Part shown: in pieces, positions 37,535 through 49,809 of the stretch
How the letters are laid out: every line of letters starts with the position of its first letter
How positions within the stretch are numbered: position 1 is the stretch's first letter
From: Pseudodesulfovibrio sp. S3
GTDB taxonomy: Bacteria; Desulfobacterota; Desulfovibrionia; Desulfovibrionales; Desulfovibrionaceae
Direction of reading: 5' to 3'
Assembly: GCF_004025585.1 (NCBI RefSeq)
Contig: NZ_QTZO01000011.1
Location: 1-64,000, forward strand
DNA: 64,000 nucleotides
Notes under the pieces: generated by a model
Databases searched by the model: none
Seen by the model: the letters and a program-made list of their open reading frames with translations, nothing else
What the model was told of the DNA's origin: nothing
Made by a program: the position numbers and the translations under genes

Positions 37535-39392
37535 CGAATCCGACCAGCAGCCGCCGCGCGCGGGCCTGCTCCTGCTTCAGACGCTCATCCTGGGGGTCTT
37601 CTGTCTTTTTGCCGTCCGGCTTTGGTATCTCCAGATTCACCGGGGCGAGGAGTATGCCCTCAAGGCACGGGATAATCAGCTCCGCCAGGAAGCGGTCTTT
37701 TCTCCGCGCGGATTGATCCGCGACCGCAACGGAGACCTCCTGGCCGTGAACGAGCCGGCCTACGCCCTGGGCATCGTCCGGGAAGACTGCCCGGACATAG
37801 ACAAACTGGTTCAGCAAATCGCGGATTGGACCGGCAAGGACTTCCTGGAGCTCAAGACCCTCTACAACAAGAACCGCAAGCGGGTGAAGCCGTTCGAGCC
37901 GCTCATCGTCATCCCGGACCTGGACTTCGAGCAACTCGCGCTCATTGAGACCAACAAACTCCGCTGGCCCGGCCTGGAAATCCAGTTCCGACCCCGCCGC
38001 CTCTACCGATACGGCACCCTGTTCGCCCACGTGCTCGGGTATGTGGCCGAGGCCAACGAGGAAGACATGGGGAAAAAACCCGAGCTGGCCCTGGGCGATT
38101 ACGTGGGCAAGCAGGGCATCGAGTTCATGCTGGAAGACCGCATGCGCGGCATCAAGGGGCTGACCCAGTTCGAAGTGGACGTCAACGGCCGGCGGCTCAA
38201 GGAACGCGTCCTCAAGCACCCGCAGGCCGGACACGAAATATCCCTATCCCTGGACCTGGGTTTGCAGAAGCTGGCCATGGATTGGCTGGAAGAGGAAGCG
38301 GGCGGCGTGGCGGTCATGGACGCCGATACCGGCCAACTCTGGGCATTGGCAACGGCACCGTCATACAATTCCAACGATTTTTCCTCGGGCCTGACCCCGG
38401 ATCAATGGGCCAAACTCCGGGACAACCCGCTCCACCCCATGCAGAATCGAGTCATCCAATCCGTGTACCCGCCCGGCTCCATTTTCAAGCACGTGGTGGC
38501 CGGCGCCGGACTGCACTACGGGATGCTCGACCCCAAGGAGACCGTGTTCTGCTCCGGGTCCACCAAACTCGGCCGCAGAGTTTTCCGTTGCTGGCGCAAG
38601 GGCGGACACGGAAACGTCAATCTCGATCGCGCCCTGGTGGAGTCCTGCGACGTCTATTTCTATAAGATGGGCAAAAAGCTGACCGTGGACCGCATGAGCG
38701 AATTCGCCCAGGCCGTCGGCTTCGGCCACAAGACCGGCATCCGCCTGCCCCACGAAAAGGCGGGCATCATGCCCACCAAGGAGTGGAAACAGAAACGGTT
38801 CGGCGAAAGCTGGCAGGGAGGCGACAACCTGAACATGGCAATCGGCCAGGGATACACCCTGGTCACACCGCTCCAGGTAGTCCGTTTCTTTGCCGGAATT
38901 CTCAACGGCGGCAAACTGCTCAAACCGCTGTTGCTCAAGGATGAAAAAACTGTAGTTCAAGCCGAAATCCCTCTGGATCAGGGCCAGATCGAGCGCCTCA
39001 GGCGCGCCCTGGTGGAGACCGTGAACGATGCCCACGGCACCTGTAGACGGATACGCACAAAGGATGTTGTCGTGGGCGGCAAGACCGGCACGGCCCAGGT
39101 GGTTCGGTTGACCGACGAACTCAAGGAACTGAAGGATGACCAAATCCCGTACAAGTTCCGCGACCACGCCTGGATGGCCGCCATCGCGGAAAAGGACGGA
39201 CGCCGGTTCGCCATCGCCGTGCTGGTGGAACACGGACTGCACGGCGGCTCCGGGGCCGGCCCCATAGTCAAGGCCGTCATTGACTACCTGTTCCTGGACA
39301 AGGTCACCCCCAACCCCGAAGAGAGAAAAAGCAAGGCCAAGGCTGTCCGCGCCCTCTCCCTCAAGAAAAAGGAGAAGCCCCGTGCCAATTGA
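37518..39392 (+). CDS. mrdA: Penicillin-binding protein 2
   Basis: This 624-residue transpeptidase cross-links sidewall peptidoglycan. A transmembrane helix (about 17-38) is followed by the PBP dimer domain and the transpeptidase domain. The catalytic Ser321 lies in YPPGSIFKH (SxxK), the second motif is Ser376-Cys-Asp378 (the SxD form usual for PBP2), and KTGT starts at Lys522. It works with RodA, whose gene overlaps by 11 bases. Confidence 0.96.
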   Translation: MSNLYNESDQQPPRAGLLLLQTLILGVFCLFAVRLWYLQIHRGEEYALKARDNQLRQEAVFSPRGLIRDRNGDLLAVNEPAYALGIVREDCPDIDKLVQQIADWTGKDFLELKTLYNKNRKRVKPFEPLIVIPDLDFEQLALIETNKLRWPGLEIQFRPRRLYRYGTLFAHVLGYVAEANEEDMGKKPELALGDYVGKQGIEFMLEDRMRGIKGLTQFEVDVNGRRLKERVLKHPQAGHEISLSLDLGLQKLAMDWLEEEAGGVAVMDADTGQLWALATAPSYNSNDFSSGLTPDQWAKLRDNPLHPMQNRVIQSVYPPGSIFKHVVAGAGLHYGMLDPKETVFCSGSTKLGRRVFRCWRKGGHGNVNLDRALVESCDVYFYKMGKKLTVDRMSEFAQAVGFGHKTGIRLPHEKAGIMPTKEWKQKRFGESWQGGDNLNMAIGQGYTLVTPLQVVRFFAGILNGGKLLKPLLLKDEKTVVQAEIPLDQGQIERLRRALVETVNDAHGTCRRIRTKDVVVGGKTGTAQVVRLTDELKELKDDQIPYKFRDHAWMAAIAEKDGRRFAIAVLVEHGLHGGSGAGPIVKAVIDYLFLDKVTPNPEERKSKAKAVRALSLKKKEKPRAN

Positions 39393-40494
39393 CCGCAGAC
39401 TGCTGCTCTACATCAACTGGCCGCTCCTCGGCCTGGCCGTCATCCTCTTCCTGATCGGCGTGCTCAACCTTTACTCGGCCAGCGGATTCCGGCTGGAAGA
39501 AGGCATGAACGTCGCCGCATACTACCACCGGCAACTGCTGTGGGGGCTCGTGGGCCTCATGGGCATGGTGGCCTTCATGTTTTTCGACTACCGCCACCTG
39601 AAAACCCTGGCCTGGCCGCTCTTCTGGGCCACGGTGATCCTGCTTATCGCCGTGTTCTTCGCCGGCAAAACCATCTACGGGGCTCGGCGCTGGCTCGACC
39701 TCGGATTCATGAATTTCCAACCGTCGGAACTGGCCAAGATCGCCATCCTCCTGGTGGGCGCGCGCATCTTGTCCAAGGAACGCGAGCCGCTGGACTTCCT
39801 GCGGCTGGGCTACGTGTTCGGCGTGGGCCTGATCCTGGCCGCGCTGATCATCAAGCAGCCCGACCTCGGTTCCGGCCTGTCCATACTGATGATCCTGGGC
39901 GGCATGATCCTGTTCAGGGGGGTCACTCCACGCGTGTTCAAGACATGCCTGGTGGCCATCCCGTCACTGCTTCCGCTGTCCTGGTTTTTCATGCACGACT
40001 ATCAGAAACAGCGCATAATGACCTTTCTGGACCCCACAACAGACCCGCTGGGGGCAGGCTATCACATCATCCAATCTGAAATCGCCATCGGCTCCGGCGG
40101 CTTCTGGGGCAAGGGTTTCCTGGAAGGCACCCAGTCACAGCTCCGTTTTTTGCCCGAGCGCCACACGGACTTTGCCGTGGCTGTTTTCGGCGAGGAATGG
40201 GGATTCGTGGGGACCATGGTCCTGCTGACCCTCTTTTGCGTATTTCTCTATCAGATGGTGGTCATTGCGCGCGACGCCCGAGGGCTGTTCGGATCCTATC
40301 TTGCGGCGGGCGTGTTCTTCTATTTCTTCTGGCAAATCCTGATAAATACGGGTATGGTCCTCGGGCTGATGCCGGTGGTAGGCATACCGCTTCCGTTTAT
40401 TAGTTACGGAGGCAGTGCCACGCTGGTAAATTTTTGTCTCGTCGGGCTTGTGCTTAATGTGTCAATGCGTCGGTTCCTGTTCAAGCAGGCCTGA
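39382..40494 (+). CDS. rodA: Rod shape-determining protein RodA (SEDS glycosyltransferase)
   Basis: This 370-residue SEDS protein has ten helices and polymerises glycan strands with PBP2. Characteristic blocks are ARRWLDLGFMNFQPSELAKI, KQPDLGSG, LPERHTDFAVAVFGEEWGF and MPVVGIPLPFISYGGSA. The GTG at 39382 has AAGGAG seven bases upstream, giving a start inside the end of mrdA. Confidence 0.96.
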   Translation: MPIDRRLLLYINWPLLGLAVILFLIGVLNLYSASGFRLEEGMNVAAYYHRQLLWGLVGLMGMVAFMFFDYRHLKTLAWPLFWATVILLIAVFFAGKTIYGARRWLDLGFMNFQPSELAKIAILLVGARILSKEREPLDFLRLGYVFGVGLILAALIIKQPDLGSGLSILMILGGMILFRGVTPRVFKTCLVAIPSLLPLSWFFMHDYQKQRIMTFLDPTTDPLGAGYHIIQSEIAIGSGGFWGKGFLEGTQSQLRFLPERHTDFAVAVFGEEWGFVGTMVLLTLFCVFLYQMVVIARDARGLFGSYLAAGVFFYFFWQILINTGMVLGLMPVVGIPLPFISYGGSATLVNFCLVGLVLNVSMRRFLFKQA

Positions 40495-40552
40495 TCCCGA
40501 CACGCCGAACACAGCCCGGATTTCACAACCAGGTTTTGCAGGAGCGGTTTTC

Positions 40553-40927
40553 ATGGCCAGAGATGAAATTAATGCGTTTTTGGGGGCCGGAACCAATTAT
40601 CACGGCAAGTTGCACTTTCAGGGTGCTGTCCGCATCGACGGCAACTTCCAGGGTGAAGTGGTGTCCGAAGGAACGCTGGTCATTGGTCAGGAAGCCATTG
40701 TAGAGGGGCAGATCAAGGTCGGCCAGCTCGTCCTGTCAGGAAAAATCAAGGGCGAGGTCGAGGCAAAAAACAAGGTCGTCCTGCACAAGACAGCAAATTT
40801 GCAGGGCAATATCAGGACTCCGGTCCTGGTTGTCGAGGAAGGTGCGGTACTTGAAGGCGAACTCATCATGGGCAGCCTCGGCACCGCTTCAGACACAAAG
40901 CCGGAAAAAGATTCCGATCAGTCTTAA
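40553..40927 (+). CDS. Bactofilin (polymer-forming cytoskeletal protein)
   Basis: This 124-residue protein has a central beta-helical bactofilin domain (about 15-105). Glycine-spaced repeats include VRIDGNFQGEVVSEGTLVIG, EAIVEGQIKVGQLVLSGKIKG and TPVLVVEEGAVLEGELIMG, flanked by short disordered ends. Bactofilins self-assemble without nucleotides and localise wall enzymes. Its place directly after rodA suggests a shared role in cell shape. An AGGAG site precedes the ATG. Confidence 0.92.
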   Translation: MARDEINAFLGAGTNYHGKLHFQGAVRIDGNFQGEVVSEGTLVIGQEAIVEGQIKVGQLVLSGKIKGEVEAKNKVVLHKTANLQGNIRTPVLVVEEGAVLEGELIMGSLGTASDTKPEKDSDQS

Positions 40928-40958
40928 TCGGTTTTGAGGGCGCGATTTCCAAGGAGTG

Positions 40959-41003
40959 CAAAGGCAAAAAGCCTTTGACACAACCCTTGAAATTGGGTAA
41001 TTG
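40959..41003 (+). promoter_or_regulatory. Possible ATP synthase operon promoter with upstream hairpin
   Basis: A CAAAGGC/GCCTTTG hairpin (40959-40977) overlaps a perfect TTGACA at 40975-40980. Seventeen bases further on is TAATTG, a poor -10. The region lies between the bactofilin stop and the first atpF. Co-transcription with the rod genes is equally possible. Confidence 0.35.
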
Positions 41004-41050
41004 CCAGTGACTTTGCGCCAAAATTCACAACCTCATCGGGGGCATATGGT

Positions 41051-41473
41051 ATGGTTATACCAGACAAAACAATTTTTATCCAAGGCCTGAATTTCGTTGT
41101 CATGGTCTTCTTGCTGAACGTCGTGCTTATCAAGCCGATTCGCGAAATCATCAAGAAGCGCAAGGGGTTGATGGCTGATCAACTGGGGAAAATCGAAGAC
41201 TTCAACGAGAGCGCCGGGAAAAAAGTGGCTGATTATGAAGCCCAACTTGCCGCCGCTCGCAAGGAAGCCGGAGATATTCGCAACACCGCCAAGGAAGCGG
41301 GCGTGGCCCAGGAGCAGGCCATGCTGTCCGTTGCTGGCGAAGAAGCTTCCAGCACCATCCAGACCGCACGCGCCGAAATTCAGTCTCAGGTCAAGGCCGC
41401 CATGGACCAGCTGACCAAGGACGTGGACAAATACGCTGAGCAGGCAACAGGCAAAATCCTGGGCCAGGCTTAG
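41051..41473 (+). CDS. atpF: ATP synthase b' subunit (F0 stator)
   Basis: This 140-residue protein has one N-terminal transmembrane helix (FIQGLNFVVMVFLLNVVLI) followed by a long charged helix. This is the form of b or b' stator subunits. It is one of two consecutive b-type genes, which would give a heterodimeric stator. It opens the F1 block. Confidence 0.9.
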   Translation: MVIPDKTIFIQGLNFVVMVFLLNVVLIKPIREIIKKRKGLMADQLGKIEDFNESAGKKVADYEAQLAAARKEAGDIRNTAKEAGVAQEQAMLSVAGEEASSTIQTARAEIQSQVKAAMDQLTKDVDKYAEQATGKILGQA

Positions 41474-41492
41474 ACAAGAGGAGGGTTTCATT

Positions 41493-42073
41493 TTGAAACG
41501 GAAGAATGTGTTTTTTGCGGTCCTGCTGACCGCCATGGCTGTCTCCTCTGTCGCTTTTGCCAATGAAGGCGCAGCCGCAGGTCATGCTGTTTTCACGGCC
41601 GCTAACGTGAAAGACTATGGCCTGCGCATGCTCAACTTCGCCATCTTCGCATGGGTGATCTACAAGTTCGCCGGTGCCAAGATTAAGGATTTCTTCGTGG
41701 GCCGTCGCGACGGCATCAAGCAGAATCTCGACGACTTGCAGACCCGCAAGGTCGAGGCCGAGAAGAAGCTCAAGGAAGTTGAAAGCAGCATTGCCAACAT
41801 GGCTCAGGAAAAGCAGCAGATCCTGGACGACGCCAAGGCTCAGGGCGAGGCTCTCAAGGCCGCCATCATCGAGAAGGCGCAACATGAAGCCAAGGCTCTC
41901 ACCGAACAGGCAAAGCGTACCGCTTCCAACGAAGCGCAGGCTGCCATCAAGACCATCCGCGGCGAAATGGCCGACATGGTCATCGCGGCTGCCGAAAAGA
42001 TCATTGCCGAAAAGTTGAGCGCCAATGACCACGACAAGCTCGTGGATGACTATTTAACAAAGGTGGTGCTCAA

Positions 42074-42077
<4 letters not shown>
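41493..42077 (+). CDS. atpF: ATP synthase b subunit (F0 stator)
   Basis: This 194-residue second b-type subunit starts with TTG behind AGGAGGG. An N-terminal hydrophobic segment looks like a signal peptide (VFFAVLLTAMAVSSVAFA). A second hydrophobic helix (about 45-62) and a long helical stalk follow. The extra N-terminal segment is common in this lineage. The stop overlaps the atpH start. Confidence 0.92.
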
Positions 42078-44138
<2,061 letters not shown>

Positions 44139-44153
44139 CTAAGGGGTAACTGA

Positions 44154-45032
44154 ATGGCTTCGTTAAGAGACGTCCAAAATCAGATCGTTGGCGTCAAGAA
44201 AACCAAGCAGATCACCAAGGCCATGAACATGGTGGCCTCGGCAAAACTGCGCAACGCACAGGAGCGTATCGAACGCTTCCGTCCGTATGCGGACAAGTTT
44301 TATGAGATGCTCGGAGACTTGGCAGCCGGCGCTGACGAATCGGTACATCCGCTGCTGGAGGTCCGGGACGAAGTGAAGACCGTGGGAATCATGGTAACCA
44401 CTTCAGACCGCGGACTCTGTGGCGCATTCAATGGCAATATTATCAACAAGGCCATGAAATTGGCCAACATGAAGGCTTCGGAAGGCAAGACAGTCAAGAT
44501 GTACTGCATCGGCAAGAAAGCCCGCGACGCCTTCAAGAAAACCGACTACGAAATGGTGCGCGCCGAAGGCGACGCCATGACCCATTTCGACTTCACCCTG
44601 GCAGCCAGTGTCGGCAATGAGCTGATCGACGGCTACGTCAGCGGGGATCTCGATGAGGTCCACGTGGTGTTCGGTGAATTCCAGAGCATGGCAAGGCAGC
44701 TTCCTGTCGACCTCACCATCCTGCCCATGGCAGCGGCGGAGATCGAAGACGAAGCCGCTTCTGGCGGCAGTGGAGACTATTTGTATGAACCGTCCGTCGA
44801 AGGCCTGCTGGCCGAGCTTCTGCCTCGGTTCATCAAGGTCCAGGTCTACCGTGGCCTGCTCGACACGTCCTGCTCCGAGCATGCGGCCCGTATGGCTGCC
44901 ATGGACAACGCCACCAAGGCGTGTGACGATCTGACGGATACCCTGACCTTGCTTTACAACAAGACAAGGCAGGCCGCCATCACTGGCGATCTTATGGACA
45001 TTGTCGGCGGCGTGGAAGCGCTGAAAGGATAA
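44154..45032 (+). CDS. atpG: ATP synthase gamma subunit
   Basis: This 292-residue central rotor shaft has the typical start SLRDVQNQIVGVKKTKQITKAMNMVASAKL and the C-terminal helix AARMAAMDNATKACDDL. It lies between atpA and atpD in the conserved order. Confidence 0.96.
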   Translation: MASLRDVQNQIVGVKKTKQITKAMNMVASAKLRNAQERIERFRPYADKFYEMLGDLAAGADESVHPLLEVRDEVKTVGIMVTTSDRGLCGAFNGNIINKAMKLANMKASEGKTVKMYCIGKKARDAFKKTDYEMVRAEGDAMTHFDFTLAASVGNELIDGYVSGDLDEVHVVFGEFQSMARQLPVDLTILPMAAAEIEDEAASGGSGDYLYEPSVEGLLAELLPRFIKVQVYRGLLDTSCSEHAARMAAMDNATKACDDLTDTLTLLYNKTRQAAITGDLMDIVGGVEALKG

Positions 45033-45045
45033 AAGGGGGCTATGA

Positions 45046-46446
<1,401 letters not shown>

Positions 46447-46458
46447 GCGAGGTAATTC

Positions 46459-46878
46459 ATGGCAACATTGAAACTTGAAATTGTCACTCCCGATCGGAAA
46501 GTACTTTCCGAGGACGTGGAATACGTTGGCGCACCCGGTATCCTGGGTGAATTCGGTGTACTGCCGAGCCACGTTCCCTTCCTGTCCGCACTGGGAATCG
46601 GCAATCTTCATTATAAACAAAGCGGCAAGGCGCACTACGTCTTCGTTTCCGGTGGATTCGCCGAAGTCAGCAACAACAAGGTCACCATCCTGGCCGAAGT
46701 TGCTGAAAAGGCCACCGAGATCGACGTTGCCCGCGCCCAAAAGGCCAAGGAGCGCGCCGAACAGCGCGCTACAGCCGCCAAGGAAAAGCTCGAAGCCGTC
46801 CGCAACCAGGCTGCTCTGAAGCGCGCCATATCGCGCATCAGCTGCAAGTCCAACGGACAGAACGCAGGAACCTGCTAA
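46459..46878 (+). CDS. atpC: ATP synthase epsilon subunit
   Basis: This 139-residue rotor-tip and inhibitory subunit has an N-terminal beta sandwich ([41 protein letters not shown]) and a C-terminal helical hairpin (from about residue 90). It is the last gene of the block and a terminator follows after 26 bases. Confidence 0.95.
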   Translation: MATLKLEIVTPDRKVLSEDVEYVGAPGILGEFGVLPSHVPFLSALGIGNLHYKQSGKAHYVFVSGGFAEVSNNKVTILAEVAEKATEIDVARAQKAKERAEQRATAAKEKLEAVRNQAALKRAISRISCKSNGQNAGTC

Positions 46879-46904
46879 ATCGAACTGATCCTCACCCTAC
46901 AAAT

Positions 46905-46934
46905 AAAGGGCGGTTCCTCACGGAACCGCCCTTT
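46905..46934 (+). terminator. Terminator of the ATP synthase operon
   Basis: AAAGGGCGGTTCC (46905-46917) pairs perfectly with 46922-46934 around a 4-base loop and is followed by T-rich sequence. It lies directly downstream of atpC. Confidence 0.93.
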
Positions 46935-46962
46935 TTCTTTGGGGGGGGAAGGCCTCCGGCGG

Positions 46963-47000
46963 CCAGAGGGGGAACCTCTTGAAAGAGGTTCCCCCTCTGG
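46963..47000. repeat. Long intergenic hairpin
   Basis: CCAGAGGGGGAACCTCT (46963-46979) pairs perfectly with 46984-47000 around TGAA. It lies between the atpC terminator and dispersed-element copy 2. It has the same style of long purine/pyrimidine-biased stem as the hairpin at 14913-14968. Confidence 0.7.
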
Positions 47001-47010
47001 ACTCCCCCTT

Positions 47011-47039
47011 CAGAACTTTTTATCGCGCCTTCGGCGGGG
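47011..47039 (+). repeat. Dispersed intergenic element, copy 2
   Basis: CAGAACTTTTTATCGCGCC is followed by a GCC-TTC-GGC mini-hairpin and GGGG, matching the elements at 14865-14893 and 48642-48671. The rest of the gap to 47241 holds only AT- and G-rich sequence and a small CGTAG/CTACG hairpin at 47222-47235. I see no gene in it. Confidence 0.55.
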
Positions 47040-47241
47040 TAAACTAACTTGTTTTTTTGGGGGGAAAGGTGGGTTCAGCGAAACTTTCTGGAGAAACAAA
47101 AAGGGTTGTGGGTGGAAAAATATTGCAGACTGTATCGAAATAAAGAGAAAGGCTGGTTCCTTTTTTTCCGCGCCCAATCGCCAACCGGCACGAAGAACGA
47201 CAACACAAGCCCGTCTCCGAGCGTAGCGAGCTACGGGACGC

Positions 47242-48279
47242 TTACAGCCCGAGCTTTGCCTTCAACTCACCCCATACCAGATCCGGGGTTACTTCCTTCA
47301 TGCATCGGAAGTGTCCCTTGGGGCAGACCTTGGGGCCGTGCAGGCCGCAGGGGCGGCAATCCAGGTCGGTCTCCATGACGGTCGCATTCTCCCCGCGCGG
47401 AAAAAAGCCCAGAGACCTGACCGTGGGACCGAACAGGGCCACCAGCGGCGTGCCCTGGGTCCAGGCCAGATGCATGGGACCGGAATCGTTGGTCAGATAG
47501 CAGTCCAGCTTGCCGAGGTAGGCCGCCAATTCCGGCAACCGGAGCTGCCCTGCAAGGTTGGTGACATTCCGAATGTCCCCCTGCGCTTCCGCGAGCACCC
47601 GCGCCGCGACAGCTTCTTCACCCGGACCGGCAAAGACAAGGACATGCGCGCCTTCGGAAGACGCCCGGGATACAATCTCGCTGAAATATTCCACGGGCCA
47701 GCACTTGGTGGGCCAGGTGGACCCGGGATGGATACCAAGCACCGGACGGTCGAAATTCTTGGTGCGCCAAAACCAGTCCGCCGCCTCACGCGCCTCTTGG
47801 GAAAGCACCAGTCGGGCTTCGGGCGCGGGTCCATCAATACCCAACGGCCGGACCAACTCCATAAGCCGCTCGATCTCTTCCAGTTCACTGAAGCGTCTGT
47901 CCACGGTCTCGGTGTAGGCCAGACGGTTGAACCATGGTCGATTGTAGCCGATGCGCCTCTTGATGCCCGTGGCCCCGCCGATCAATGCAGAGCGCAGACT
48001 GGTGTGGGCGGAAATCCACAGGTCAAAGCCTTCCCGCCCCAGTTCCCAGCCGAACCGGACCGCTGCGTTCAGCGACTTCTGAGCGCCGCGCTTGGCAAAA
48101 GGGCGGACAGAAACGATCTCGGGCTGGCCCCGGAAAACGGATTCGACCCCGCCACGGACAAAGAAATGGATTTCGGCACCGGGAAAACGGTCCTTGAGCG
48201 CCCGCAACAGTGGAAGGGTCAGCACGGCGTCACCCAGAAACGCGGTCTGCCAGACGGCAATTTTCTTGTATTCTTGCAT
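47242..48279 (-). CDS. Glycosyltransferase family 9 (ADP-heptose:LPS heptosyltransferase-like)
   Basis: This 345-residue enzyme resembles WaaF/WaaC heptosyltransferases of LPS core synthesis. It has the N-terminal block VWQTAFLGDAVLTLPLLRAL, the donor-site block LGIHPGSTWPTKCWP and the block LTNDSGPMHLAWTQGTPLVALFGPT. A C-terminal Cys group (DCRPCGLHGPKVC) is common in the family. Which sugar is transferred cannot be told. The ATG at 48279 begins MQEYKKIAVWQ. Confidence 0.9.
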   Translation of the reverse strand: MQEYKKIAVWQTAFLGDAVLTLPLLRALKDRFPGAEIHFFVRGGVESVFRGQPEIVSVRPFAKRGAQKSLNAAVRFGWELGREGFDLWISAHTSLRSALIGGATGIKRRIGYNRPWFNRLAYTETVDRRFSELEEIERLMELVRPLGIDGPAPEARLVLSQEAREAADWFWRTKNFDRPVLGIHPGSTWPTKCWPVEYFSEIVSRASSEGAHVLVFAGPGEEAVAARVLAEAQGDIRNVTNLAGQLRLPELAAYLGKLDCYLTNDSGPMHLAWTQGTPLVALFGPTVRSLGFFPRGENATVMETDLDCRPCGLHGPKVCPKGHFRCMKEVTPDLVWGELKAKLGL

Positions 48280-48371
48280 CACGCTAGGTTTACCTTGTCC
48301 GACAATTTCAGGCAACATCTTGATCTGGGGGCGTCTTGTCAGTAGGCTGAGCCCATCAAAGGAGACGACCC

Positions 48372-48611
48372 ATGAAATATATCATGTTCGAAGATTTTTC
48401 CGGTGCTGCCGTCCCGGTCATATTCCCCAACCGCATCAACTTCGACGAAATGCGCGAACAGATGCCCTACACCACGGCTCTGTCGGCCGGATACATCTCC
48501 TTCGGCCCCGATGGATTCCGCTGCCACGGCCAGTCCAAAGGCCTGGAACTCGCTGCCCGCGACCAGGATGCGGCCATCATCCGGGAAAAATTCGAAAACG
48601 CCGAGAGTTAA
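48372..48611 (+). CDS. Small conserved-looking hypothetical protein
   Basis: This 79-residue soluble protein starts MKYIMFEDFSGAAVPVIFPN behind a GGAG site. No family is recognised. It has no signal peptide or membrane helix. The well-placed ribosome site and good codon use support a real gene. Its neighbours give no hint of function. Confidence 0.65.
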   Translation: MKYIMFEDFSGAAVPVIFPNRINFDEMREQMPYTTALSAGYISFGPDGFRCHGQSKGLELAARDQDAAIIREKFENAES

Positions 48612-48641
48612 TGCCTCCGGCCCCCCTTCCCCTCTCCTTTC

Positions 48642-48671
48642 CCAAACTTTTTGGTGCCGCCTTCAGCGGGG
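48642..48671 (+). repeat. Dispersed intergenic element, copy 3
   Basis: CCAAACTTTTTGGTGCCGCC is followed by TTCAGCGGGG. It closely matches the reverse of 14865-14893 and the element at 47011-47039. It follows a C-rich run and ends next to the stop of the convergent flavin reductase gene. Confidence 0.6.
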
Positions 48672-48673
48672 TG

Positions 48674-49324
48674 CTATTTTTGGCCGGTGATCAGGCGGGC
48701 GCCCATTTCCTTGGCCTGCTGGCATTGTTTGGCGAAGAACTCGGCGCGGTGGGCGGCCTTCTTGTTCTTGTCGAAGCCGGTCTCGTACTTGTCGTAGTCG
48801 TCGTACTGCACCGTGTTGTCGGCAATGACCAGCTCGCAGGAGCCGAAGTGGCGGGCCATGATGCTGCGGGTGCGCTCGAAGATCACGTCATAGCCCCACT
48901 CCGCGTGATGGGCGGCCGGGACGTTCATGGTGTAGATCAAGCCGGTGGGCATGTGTCGGGGAAAATGCGACTCCTCGTAGTTGGCGTAGTTCAGGTACGG
49001 GAACTGCAACCGCTCCAGGAAGGCTCGGGCGCAGGCCGTCTCGCAGCTATAGTAGACCGGGCTGCCCAGGATGATCGCGTCCGCCGTGCGGACCTGCTCC
49101 AGGATCGGCTTCAGGTCGTCCTTGAGCACGCACACGCCCGTTGCCGTGCGGTCATGCCGCTTGCAGGAAAAACAGCTCGCACACCCCTTGAAGTCCAGCG
49201 CATAGAGGTGCACCAGCTCGGTCTCCGCGCCCGCCTCGCGCGCGCCCTCCAGAGCGTGCTCCAGCATGGTGACCGTATTCCATTTCTTCTTCCTGGGACT
49301 GCCGTTGAATGCCAGCAATTTCAT
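48674..49324 (-). CDS. Flavodoxin-like NAD(P)H-dependent FMN reductase family protein
   Basis: This 216-residue flavoprotein has an FMN phosphate loop (LAFNGSPRKKKWNT). A Cys-containing segment (KGCASCFSCKRHD) is often seen in iron-sulfur flavoproteins. ADAIILGSPVYY, which contacts the flavin ring, is also present. A GGGGAG site precedes the ATG. It lies downstream of the ArsR-family gene on the same strand and is its probable target. Confidence 0.87.
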   Translation of the reverse strand: MKLLAFNGSPRKKKWNTVTMLEHALEGAREAGAETELVHLYALDFKGCASCFSCKRHDRTATGVCVLKDDLKPILEQVRTADAIILGSPVYYSCETACARAFLERLQFPYLNYANYEESHFPRHMPTGLIYTMNVPAAHHAEWGYDVIFERTRSIMARHFGSCELVIADNTVQYDDYDKYETGFDKNKKAAHRAEFFAKQCQQAKEMGARLITGQK

Positions 49325-49376
49325 GGTGACTCCCCTGTCTCTTGGGGCAGATCGAGCTGCCCTTGTTGTTTTATTA

Positions 49377-49392
49377 TTCGAAAAGCTTCGAA
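49377..49392. promoter_or_regulatory. Candidate operator between arsR-like and flavoprotein genes
   Basis: TTCGAAAAGCTTCGAA contains two TTCGAA palindromes separated by AAGC. It lies 53 bases before the flavoprotein start and after the ArsR-like stop, a suitable position for control of the downstream gene. Confidence 0.35.
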
Positions 49393-49414
49393 GGCTGACC
49401 GCAAAAAAAGAGCG

Positions 49415-49756
49415 CTATCCGTTCAGCACACAGCCGAGCTTTCTGGCTGCTTCGCGGTCAACCCATACCAGCACATTCTTTGACTCTCTTTTCATATGAA
49501 TGAGCCCGGCCTCTCGCAGTTCCTTGAAATGATGCGACACCGTGGACGGAGCCAGCCCAAACCGCTCGGCAAAACCGCATTGGCAATTCTGGAATTCCTC
49601 AGGGGACTTGCTCACGGCTCCGCTCCCATTGCCTGAGAGCTGCCGGTAGATACGCAACCGGTGCGGATTGGACAGCGCCTTGAACATGCGGGACATCTGT
49701 TCCAGTTCGCTCTCCGCAAGCGGCCCGGAACCGTTTTCGCTTTCAGTCTTCGACAT
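49415..49756 (-). CDS. ArsR-family transcriptional regulator
   Basis: This 113-residue winged-helix regulator shows FKALSNPHRLRIYRQL, the recognition helix APSTVSHHFKELREAGLI and the wing KNVLVWVDREA. A Cys pair in QNCQCGFAERFG, close to the recognition helix, may bind metal or act as a redox switch. It is probably co-transcribed with, or controls, the flavoprotein gene downstream. Confidence 0.88.
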   Translation of the reverse strand: MSKTESENGSGPLAESELEQMSRMFKALSNPHRLRIYRQLSGNGSGAVSKSPEEFQNCQCGFAERFGLAPSTVSHHFKELREAGLIHMKRESKNVLVWVDREAARKLGCVLNG

Positions 49757-49809
49757 GTTTCGAACACTGCTCTCGATTTAGCACCATGTCAACACCGAAA
49801 AAACGAAAC

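Noticed and set aside
47222-47235. CGTAG/CTACG hairpin after the glycosyltransferase gene as a terminator
   Set aside because: The stem is only 5 bp and has no T-run in the reading direction, so it is not called.
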